A DNA stretch of 39,539 nt from Paulinella micropora (lineage: Eukaryota > Cercozoa > Imbricatea > Euglyphida): assembly GCA_009731375.1 (NCBI GenBank), contig BJOX01000248.1, positions 572,040-611,578 on the forward strand, given 5' to 3'. A program made the position numbers and the translations under genes. Positions 31,764 through 39,539 of the stretch are shown here, in pieces (positions within the stretch are counted from its first letter, which is position 1; every line of letters begins with the position of its first letter). Under the pieces are notes generated by a model, which was not told the origin of the DNA, made no database searches, and saw nothing but the letters and a program-made list of their open reading frames with translations.

Positions 31764-34038
31764 ATGTCGAGAGAGACAGCCAAAGTGAGTGAATTCTCGG
31801 ATGCAGATCAAAGAAGAGAAGAAACAGGAGGAGGAGGAGGAAGAGAACTGAATGAAGGAGGAGGAGGATATGTGAATGAAGGAGAAAGAGGAGATGAAGG
31901 AGTAGGAGGAGGAGTAGAAGAGTGCTGGGATGATGAAGGAAGATATGGAGGAGACGAAGATGAAGGAGGATTTGAACAAGAAGAGACGGGAGGAGGAGGA
32001 GCATATGGTAATCCCTTACCACCTGCCTACACGGGAGGAGGACGAAAAATGATCTACTTGATTCATAGTGATGGAGAGGAGACCTCACTGAAGAAGAGTT
32101 TGATAACAAGATGAGGGGGAGAGAAGGACACCTATGTGTGGATCCCTCAGGATCAAAGAAGAGAGAAAAGTCATGCTAAAAAGGATGTCTATATCCTATT
32201 ATCAAACACAGCACAGCTCCTCTGCAAACTGGTCTCTGATCCAGAAGAGAGAAAGAAGATACAGCATATCAAGTTTGGGGACACACACACCCACCTTGAA
32301 TTACTCGATGCTATCTTTGGGGTGTACACTCGAACCCTGATTTGGGAACGTACATACGGCCCACGATGTGAGGGTTACCTCCAGTACACAAACCCAAGAG
32401 CAACGGCCAGATTCCTCGCGACTGGTCAGGAGGCAGTCGATGTAACAAAAATGAAGACCAATCTGGGTTCGAAAAACTCGAGTGGCATATTTCATTTTTT
32501 TACAATGGAAATGAAGGCCTTGGAGGAGGGGAAGGCAGAGATGGAAAAAAGCATTAAGGCAGCAGGAGAAACTCATCCTGTGATTGATGAGTTAGAGAAG
32601 ACCGACAGAGTTCTGACCAAGATCAGACTGTTGATGGGTGCGTTACTGCACAAGGAGGCATGGAAGAGATGGATTCCTACCAAGGATCACTCTGTCCTTA
32701 AATCACTTAGTAACGCACCACCGGTCGCCAACAAAGCAGGTGTTGACCAATATGTGGAGAAATATAATTTTCTCAGATCTGCTTCTGAATTGGTGGCCTT
32801 TATCACTCATGCTCAAAAGCTGGTGATATCTGAGAAGAAGAAGGCGAAAGAGAAGGCGGAGTTCGAGAAGACGATGAGACTGGAAAGAATGAAAGCAAAA
32901 GTGAGTGGTGCAAAGACACACCCTCCGACATATTTGACACCACCAGCTCCTGCCCCACCAGCTCCTGCCCCACCAGCCCCTGCACCCTCGGGCTCAACTA
33001 CGGTGGTGGTCACAAACACAGAGAAGAAGGACAGACAGAACATCATAAATGCATTCAAGGGGAAGAAAGGAGGAGTTGCAAGTATCATGCTATATCATTG
33101 CCAAGACTAGCTCAGACAAAGACTCTGATGCTTCGCTTTTGAGCAAGCTCAAAGATATCAATGCCTGCATGAAGGCTTTTCCTTGCGACGAAACGCAGGA
33201 ATACGAGGCACTTGTTACTGTTTTTGACCAATCTCCAGTCTCGGAGGGATTTGATCTGACACAGTACAAGTTTTTGAGAAAGAAGGAGGATATTAAGAGA
33301 AACAATGCAACAAGCCTAGACACTCAGTGTGAACTGGCGGTGGCCACACTCATTTCATATTTTCAATCTCATGGATACCAGCATCTCTGCACTGGTACTC
33401 TCATAGGATTTGAAATCTTTGAGACAGTGGCGATGAGTTTGAGGAGTGCTGTTGGCTTGGCGGCGACCCTTACGGAGGTAGTTTCCTCCTATGGGCTATT
33501 CTATGGCCGCAAGTCGATCATCCTCTATTTCTTTTCGGCGTTACACACAGTTAACCCGAGTAAGCTTACTCAGCTCATACAACAATGCTCGACGTTTAGC
33601 TCAGTGAAGTCCAAGAACTTCCTCGAGACACACGTGTTCGAAAATACGGTTCAAAGCGTTGCTCCGTCAGCACTGTTTCAAGAAGTGATGAGTGCATGCT
33701 CAAACATGGACTCGCTCACGGAGGCACATACGGCACAGGCAGGCGGTGTACCTGTTGGCGCACAAGCAACGTACACAAACAGAGTTGCTGGTTGGAAGAG
33801 ACAGAGAGAGCCAGACCTGAAGACCGCATGTTGGAGGTGGTTCGCGGGCTTGCAGTGTAAGGCACAGATGGAGAACAGAGACTGCTTTTTCAATCATGAT
33901 AGGCAGAACCCAACAGCAAGGGCAAATTTTCTGAGCAGGACGGAAGGCAAGGAACCGGGCCTTTTCAATATGCTTCAGATTGCCGCTGTGAACGAAGGTT
34001 GGTATGCCAATATGTGTGATGATGAGGAGTTACGAGAG
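31764..34038 (+). pseudogene. gag: gag pseudogene (Ty3-type copy 2)
   Basis: Closely matches the intact gag at 16479. It starts at the same ATG. Three kinds of damage are visible: small in-frame deletions in the Gly-rich N-terminus; a 40-bp deletion at about 32081 (equivalent to about 16807-16846) that shifts the frame; and a 4-bp insertion (CATT) at about 33096 that shifts it again, with an early TAG. The CCCH cluster, one Ser replaced by Phe within it, is still present at about 33830-33900. An extra Pro/Ala unit is present near 32950. The sequence runs into the N gap, so the 3' end is unknown. Confidence 0.92.
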
Positions 34039-34263
34039 NNNNNNNNNNNNNNNNNNNNNNNNNNNNNNNNNNNNNNNNNNNNNNNNNNNNNNNNNNNNNN
34101 NNNNNNNNNNNNNNNNNNNNNNNNNNNNNNNNNNNNNNNNNNNNNNNNNNNNNNNNNNNNNNNNNNNNNNNNNNNNNNNNNNNNNNNNNNNNNNNNNNNN
34201 NNNNNNNNNNNNNNNNNNNNNNNNNNNNNNNNNNNNNNNNNNNNNNNNNNNNNNNNNNNNNNN
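34039..34263. other. Assembly gap (225 N)
   Basis: The gap falls inside the copy 2 gag and is followed by a repeat of upstream gag sequence. Confidence 1.
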
Positions 34264-34575
34264 AGCACTGTTTCAAGAAGTGATGAGTGCATGCTCAAAC
34301 ATGGACTCGCTCACGGAGGCACATACGGCACAGGCAGGCGGTGTACCTGTTGGCGCACAAGCAACGTACACAAACAGAGTTGCTGGTTGGAAGAGACAGA
34401 GAGAGCCAGACCTGAAGACCGCATGTTGGAGGTGGTTCGCGGGCTTGCAGTGTAAGGCACAGATGGAGAACAGAGACTGCTTTTTCAATCATGATAGGCA
34501 GAACCCAACAGCAAGGGCAAATTTTCTGAGCAGGACGGAAGGCAAGGAACCGGGCCTTTTCAATATGCTTCAGAT
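34264..34575 (+). repeat. Duplicated gag segment, same as 33669-33980
   Basis: 312 bases that appear identical to 33669-33980, including the copy 2-specific differences from copy 1 (GCAACG, GTTGCTGG, TGCTTTTTC). This points to the same locus placed twice across a gap, not a third element. It covers the CCCH-encoding region. Confidence 0.9.
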
Positions 34576-37500
34576 CAGCTCGAAGCACGGGCGGCCGTCG
34601 TCGGTGCTGGCGTAGCCGCCGCAGCGGCACCGGGTGGTGCGCTCCTGGCACGCGGGCGCGGCCGTCGGCGGAGTACACCAGGTTCACGACCTCGGTGTTG
34701 GGCCTGGTCTGGAAGTACGGGTCGCACTCGCAGCGGCCCGGGCCGGCCAGGCACACCCCCCGGCTCCAGCCGCAGGGGGTCTGGGTCGTGTCGCGGCGCA
34801 GGGCGGCCTCGGGCACGTCGGGCGCGGCCGAGCCCGCCCACCAGGCGGCCGCCGGCGGGCGCCGCGGCGCGCGCCGCGGCGGCCCAGTCGAAGCCCGGGG
34901 CCAGCGGCAGCGGGCACAGGGGCACGGCGCAGGCGTGTGAGGCGCCGAGCGCGAGCACGGGCTCCGTGCGCCACAGCGGCAGGTCCAGGCGGTCGCAGAA
35001 GGGCTGGCCGGGGGCGAGGCGCGCCTCGCCGTGCGTAAAGGCCTCGAGCAGCACCCACTGGCGCCAGGCCAGATAGCAGAACCAGGCGGCGGCGCGGTCA
35101 GGGGCCAGGCGGGCGCAGGGCTGGCGCGGGCCCAGCACGTCCGGCCGCACAGCGGCAGCGGGTCCGCGTGCAGGTACTCGGCGGCGCCCTGCCAGCCCAG
35201 GTCGTAGCTGGCGCTCACGCCCGGCCCGACCACGGCCGCGACGGCCAGGCCGCCCACGAAGCGCGGCGCGTGGTAACGCAGCAGCTCGTGCGGCTCCACC
35301 TCGGCTAACGCCAGGGGGTGCGTACCCCGGCGGAACCGCGCCCAGGGCGAGCTGGCCCCAGCGCTGGCGTCCGTCTGCGCCACGACGGCCGCCAGCTCCT
35401 CCTCGCCCGGCCAGAAGCGGGCGCCGTCCGCCGAGAAACCGCAGTAGTCGGACGCCGGCGCGGCCCCCGCCAGGCCGTCCTCGGACGTGCGGCAGCCGGC
35501 CGGCAGGCCCCACTGCGCCAGGCACGGCGGCTCGAGCAGGAGCCAGGCCGTGGCAGCCCGCGGCGGCGCGAGGGGGGCCGCCGGCGCCTCGTAGCAGCGG
35601 CGCGCCCGGGCGCGGCGTGCCTCGTACTCGTGGCGGACGAGCAGCGCGTCCCGGACGGCCTCGCGCTCGAGGTCCCAGGCCAGGAACCAGCGCCGCACCT
35701 CGGCGCGGTAGGTGTCCTCCCCCGCCCCCGTGCTCCGGAGGTCGTCGTCCTCGAGCTCGGCGCTGCGGAAGGCCCGGAACCCGGCCAGGCCCGGCCGGGT
35801 GACGAGCGTGTGCAGCGCCCGGTAGTACTTGAGCGCGTACCGCGCCGCGTCGTAGCTCCGCAGGGATTCGCGCCCCGGCAGCACGGTGCGGGCGGTGGCG
35901 GCGCACGCGGCGTCCACGGCGGGGCACCCCGGCCAGGCAGCCGTGGACTGCGGGGGGGCGGCCGACTGGTTCCCCGCGCCGGCCGACTGGTTCGCCCCGG
36001 CCGCCACCGGCTGCCCGGGGCAGAGCTGCGCCAGCCAGCCGGCGCAGCCGCCGCTCTGGTGCAGCGCCAGCAGCTGGTCGTCGGGGGCGGACCAGCCGGC
36101 TTCGCGCTGCAGGGCACGCCAGCGCTCGCGCAGGACCACGAGCGCACGCGCGCGGGTGGCCGGGCGCAGGTCGCGGGCAGCCCAGGGCGTGTCCAGCGAC
36201 CAGCCGAAGCGGTCGCAGCGCTGGTTCAGGCGCCGGTCCAGCGTCCGGGTCAGCGAGAGGAACAGGCCGGTCGGGCGCACCAGGAGGTCGCCCTCCACTT
36301 CGAGCGCGTCGTCGGGCACCGGGTGCAAGAAGTAGCGCCCCCCGCGGTCCGTGGCGTGGGCGTGGCGGCGGCCGGGGTCGTGCTCCTGCAAAAAGGCGAG
36401 AGGAAAGTTGAGGGGGCGGTCGCTGTAGAAGGTACCGCCGTCGGCCACAAACACCACGCCGTGGCAGCGCACGTCGCCGTGGCAGCGGACCAGGGCCGAA
36501 TCGGGCGCCTCGAACGCCGACGCGGCGCCGAGCACGGGCTCCGCCCAGGCCGTCCGCTCGGCCCACAGGTTGGGCCGGCAGGCGCGCGCCCCGCGCCAGG
36601 GGTGCGGCGCCAGAGCCCACTCCCCGTCCCCCGGCCGGCGGAAGGGCCCGCGCTCGAGGCCCGGGACCTGCAGCCAGCACCAGTCCCGCTGCTCCGCGTA
36701 CGCCCAGCCGGGCGCGGGCGGCGGCGCCAGGTCGCGGCACGGCCCGCCGGCCGCCGGCGGGCAGCAGCGCGTGCCCACCGCACCTTCGCCCGCCGTGCCG
36801 TTGCCCACGGTGCCGTTCGCCCCGAACGGCACTTGGCCCGGCGGGCAGTGGACGGTGCAGAGCGGCAGGCACTGGCCCGGCCGCGTGGCGCACACGGGCA
36901 CGGCGCCGCCGTCGTCGGCCGCCCCCAGGCACCAGTAGCGCCGCGCGCGCCGCAGGCCGCCGGCCTCGGCGCGCAGCACGTCGGCGAACACGAGTCTGGC
37001 GACACGTTGGCCGTGGCCCCGGGCCCGGCCACGCTCTGGCACCACAGCCACCCCGACGCCCGGCCGGGCGGCAGCTCGTCCCGCAGCGCCGGGGGCAGCC
37101 GCTGCGCCAGGGGCCCGTCCAGCGCCTGGCACTCGACGTCCGTGGTCCCGCAGCGCAGCACTGACTGCAGGTAGAAGGCGCGCAGGCAGCCGTCCGCCCC
37201 CACCTCCCCCGCGGCCCCGGCGGGCTGCGACGAGTCGTCAGGCCAGGCCGTGCCGCACGCGGCGTGGCAGCCGGTCCGCAGGCTGCCGCACGGGTCGGCC
37301 AGCGCGTCCGCGGGCAGCCAGCAGCCCGCCAGGCCGGCCACCGTGGGCGGCGGCGGCGGCGGGTCCTGGCCCGGCTGGGCCCCGCGCGCGAGCCCGGCCA
37401 GCCACCGCTCCTCCAGCGCCGCGAGCCAGCGCGCCGAGCCCCGCAGGATCGGCAGCCCCGTGAGCGCACACGTGTCCGCGGCCTCGCAGTCGGCGAAGCA

Positions 37501-38062
37501 CTGCACCCCACGGCAGAAGTCCTGCGGCACGCAACGGACCGCCAGCTCGCCGCACGCGCACACCACCCCGTCCGCCACCGCCGCCCAGCCCGGTCCGGGT
37601 CCAGCGGCCGCTGCGCCGGGCTGGGGGGCACAGCCGGGCTGCGAGCGCCAACCGCCGCCGGGCCACGCCCCCACGGCCGGGCGGCACAGGCTCACGCCCC
37701 AGCGCGAGGCGTTCAGCCAGGCCGCCACGGCGCCCGGGGCCGGGGCCCAGGTTCCGTCGGCGTTGCGGGCGCACGTGCCGTCCGCGCCCAGCCCGGGCTG
37801 GGCGGACGCGGGCGGCGGGTCCGACTGGCAGGCGCGCAGCAGCAGCTGGCACAGGTCCCCGGGCTGGCGCAGCAGCCACCACCCGGGCGGGCGGCACTCG
37901 AGCAGCCGGAAGGGAGCGTCGGCCGCCGCTTGGCACGAGTACGTCGAGTTCGGGGCCGCCTCGCACACCACGCGTGACGGGCCGCACGCGAACGCCAGCG
38001 AGGCCGGCCGAACCCAGGGGTGGGCGCGGACGCACTGCCACCACCCCGCGTCCGCCGCCGCG
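34576..38062 (-). CDS. Cys- and Trp-rich extracellular-like protein, fragment A (frameshifted, partial)
   Basis: GC-rich minus-strand coding sequence of unknown function. Composition and Cys spacing support one long protein, but the frame changes at about 36995-37002, 35070-35140, about 34850 and about 34655. These may be sequencing errors in high-GC DNA or true mutations. Visible features are many Cys and Trp residues, N-glycosylation sequons (NAS, NST, NGT twice, NQS twice), a region with few Cys and more charge (about 35600-36400, with YALKYYRALHTLV and LTRTLDRRLNQRC) and a Cys-dense EGF-like end (CLAGPGRCECDPYF, then in another frame TTRCRCGGYAST). No transmembrane helix or signal peptide is visible, and both ends are missing. 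A secreted or surface glycoprotein of an alga or protist, or a structural protein of a large DNA virus, are possibilities I cannot separate. Confidence 0.6.
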
Positions 38063-38079
38063 NNNNNNNNNNNNNNNNN
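38063..38079. other. Assembly gap (17 N)
   Basis: Separates two overlapping versions of the same GC-rich gene segment. The frame happens to stay open across it, but that depends on an arbitrary gap size. Confidence 1.
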
Positions 38080-39539
38080 GTTCGCCCCGAACGGCACTTG
38101 GCCGGGCGGGCAGTGGACGGTGCAGAGCGGCAGGCCCTGGCCCGGCCGCGTGGCGCACACGGGCACGGCGCCGCCGTCGTCGGCCGCCCCCAGGCACCAG
38201 TAGCGCCGCGCGCGCCGCAGGCCGCCGGCCTCGGCGCGCAGCACGTCGGCGAACACGAGCGCGCTGGCGGCGGGCGCCCCGCACCAGGCCCACAGCCCGC
38301 GGAGGAAGCGCGCCAGCCCCGCGTCGGGCGCCGGCGGCAGCGAGCCCCACGGCTCCGTGCTTCGCAAGTAGTGCTCCAGCAGCAGGCCGCGCTCGCGCAC
38401 GGCCGGCCAGTGCGGCGCGAGCCAGAGCAGGAAGAACTCGTCGGGGGATACGAGCCCGCGCGACCGGCACGTGAGCCCGGGGCCCGGGTCGCGCGCTGCC
38501 GCGCAGGCCGCCAGGTCGCTGAGCGGCGGGGTCAGCTGGAACGACGACTGCGCCGCGTAGCAGTTGGCGTCGCGCAGCGCACGCGGCAGCAGCGCCAGGC
38601 CGTCGGGCGACCAGTGCGCGCCGCAGTCGCAGCCCACCAGGCTGGAGCTGCTCCAGGGGTCGGCGGCCACGCTGCGCCGGGCCCGGCTCGTGCAGAAGGG
38701 GTCCGTCCAGGCGTCGCGGGCCCACCCCTCGGCGCAGCTGAGCAGGCCCGCGTGGCAGGCGCACGCGCGCGCCAGGAACTGGCAGCGGTCGCGAGCCACG
38801 TTGGCCGTGGCCCCGGCCACGCTCTGGCACCACAGCCACCCCGACGCCCGGCCGGGCGGCAGCTCGTCCCGCAGCGCCGGGGGCAGCCGCTGCGCCAGGG
38901 GCCCGTCCAGCGCCTGGCACTCGACGTCCGTGGTCCCGCAGCGCAGCACTGACTGCAGGTAGAAGGCGCGCAGGCAGCCGTCCGCCCCCACCTCCCCCGC
39001 GGCCCCGGCGGGCTGCGACGAGTCGTCAGGCCAGGCCGTGCCGCACGCGGCGTGGCAGCCGGTCCGCAGGCTGCCGCACGGGTCGGCCAGCGCGTCCGCG
39101 GGCAGCCAGCAGCCCGCCAGGCCGGCCACCGTGGGCGGCGGCGGCGGCGGGTCCTGGCCCGGCTGGGCCCCGCGCGCGAGCCCGGCCAGCCACCGCTCCT
39201 CCAGCGCCGCGAGCCAGCGCGCCGAGCCCCGCAGGATCGGCAGCCCCGTGAGCGCACACGTGTCCGCGGCCTCGCAGTCGGCGAAGCACTGCACCCCACG
39301 GCAGAAGTCCTGCGGCACGCAACGGACCGCCAGCTCGCCGCACGCGCCCACCACCCCGTCCGCCACCGCCGCCCAGCCCGGTCCGGGTCCAGCGGCCGCT
39401 GCGCCGGGCTGGGGGGCACAGCCGGGCGGCGAGCGCCAACCGCCGCCGGGCCACGCCCCCACGGCCGGGCGGCACAGGCTCACGCCCCAGCGCGAGGCGT
39501 TCAGCCAGGCCGCCACGGCGCCCGGGGCCGGGGCCCAGG
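38080..39539 (-). CDS. Cys- and Trp-rich extracellular-like protein, fragment B (partial)
   Basis: Open on minus from the window edge (a Met codon lies at 39514-39516, but the frame continues off the edge) to the N gap. It overlaps fragment A: 38797-39539 matches 37003-37751 with two substitutions and a 6-bp in-frame indel, and 38080-38259 matches 36815-36994 with about two substitutions. It carries an additional 537 bp (179 codons, 38260-38796) absent from A. That segment includes Cys-rich FLARACACHAGLLSC and WSSSSLVGCDCG. Because B reads through in one frame, it is likely the correct version of this part of the gene. Function unknown. Confidence 0.62.

Larger units (their letters stand above)
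30740..34575 (+). mobile_element. Ty3/gypsy-type retrotransposon, copy 2, incomplete and decayed
   Basis: Second copy of the 13802-26347 element in the same orientation. It has an uninterrupted 5' LTR, leader and most of gag; pol and the 3' LTR are missing. An N gap begins inside gag, and the sequence after it repeats an earlier part of this same gag before running into GC-rich DNA. The 3' limit is therefore set by assembly or rearrangement and not by the element. Confidence 0.9.

Noticed and set aside
34295-34575. Apparent fusion of the GC-rich minus-strand gene with sequence downstream of 34575
   Set aside because: The last part of that frame is the antisense of gag from the Ty3-type copy 2. 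The fusion exists only because of the junction and is not a gene product.
34566-34582. GATC at the GC-rich junction as a sign of a Sau3AI/DpnII or Hi-C ligation chimera
   Set aside because: Copy 1 and the upstream copy 2 read CAGATTG at this place, so no GATC existed on the retrotransposon side to be cut. The site is formed by the join itself.
35318-37174. 618-codon plus-strand frame in the GC-rich block
   Set aside because: High GC removes stop codons in shadow frames. The minus-strand frame has ordered Cys spacing, sequons and paralogous agreement between fragments A and B, whereas this one is Arg/Ala/Gly-rich with no pattern.

Overview
The window looks like repeat-dominated nuclear DNA of a eukaryote. 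Reverse transcriptases, LTR structures, a tRNA-derived SINE and kilobases of tetranucleotide microsatellite are all visible. There is no bacterial gene organisation and no credible single-copy host gene in the first 34.5 kb. I cannot assign a species. The sequence contains four N runs (4539-4548, 8910-9851, 34039-34263, 38063-38079). Three of them are followed by sequence that repeats what came before, so parts of the layout are probably scaffolding artefacts.

Region 1 (1-873): unassigned DNA, then three diverged copies of a 135-180 bp repeat. Region 2 (873-10128): a head-to-tail array of at least four 5'-truncated copies of one non-LTR retrotransposon (LINE) family with an APE-type endonuclease and a YADD reverse transcriptase. 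Every copy ends in a (TAG)n tract, and each later copy starts immediately after the (TAG)n tail of the copy before it. This suggests a LINE that inserts into its own tail. All coding regions are broken. Region 3 (10130-13095): mostly (TATG)n microsatellite with embedded (TA)n and (TG)n. Region 4 (13096-13801): AT-rich DNA built on an ATTCAATATT-like repeat.

Region 5 (13802-26347): a long Ty3/gypsy-type (Metaviridae) retrotransposon with 236-bp LTRs, an AATA target duplication, a primer-binding region and a polypurine tract. It has an intact 882-codon gag and an intact pol of about 1.9 thousand codons (protease-like, RT, RNase H and integrase with a D-D-35-E triad). Oddities are a CCCH zinc finger in Gag, a protease motif without its Gly, no normal link between gag and pol, and a long Pol C-terminal extension. 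The 5' LTR is split by a 1.65-kb terminal-inverted-repeat insertion, and a tRNA-derived SINE sits between pol and the 3' LTR. Region 6 (26348-30739): a second low-complexity region. Region 7 (30740-34575): a second, decayed copy of the same retrotransposon (5' LTR, leader, frameshifted gag), cut off by an N gap and a duplicated segment.

Region 8 (34576-39539): an abrupt switch to roughly 70-75% GC. It carries part of a large minus-strand gene for a Cys- and Trp-rich protein with N-glycosylation sequons, present as two nearly identical overlapping fragments. It does not resemble the rest of the window. It may be a misjoined contig, a contaminant, or an insertion of foreign DNA (GC-rich alga or protist, or a large DNA virus). 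I do not recognise the protein family.
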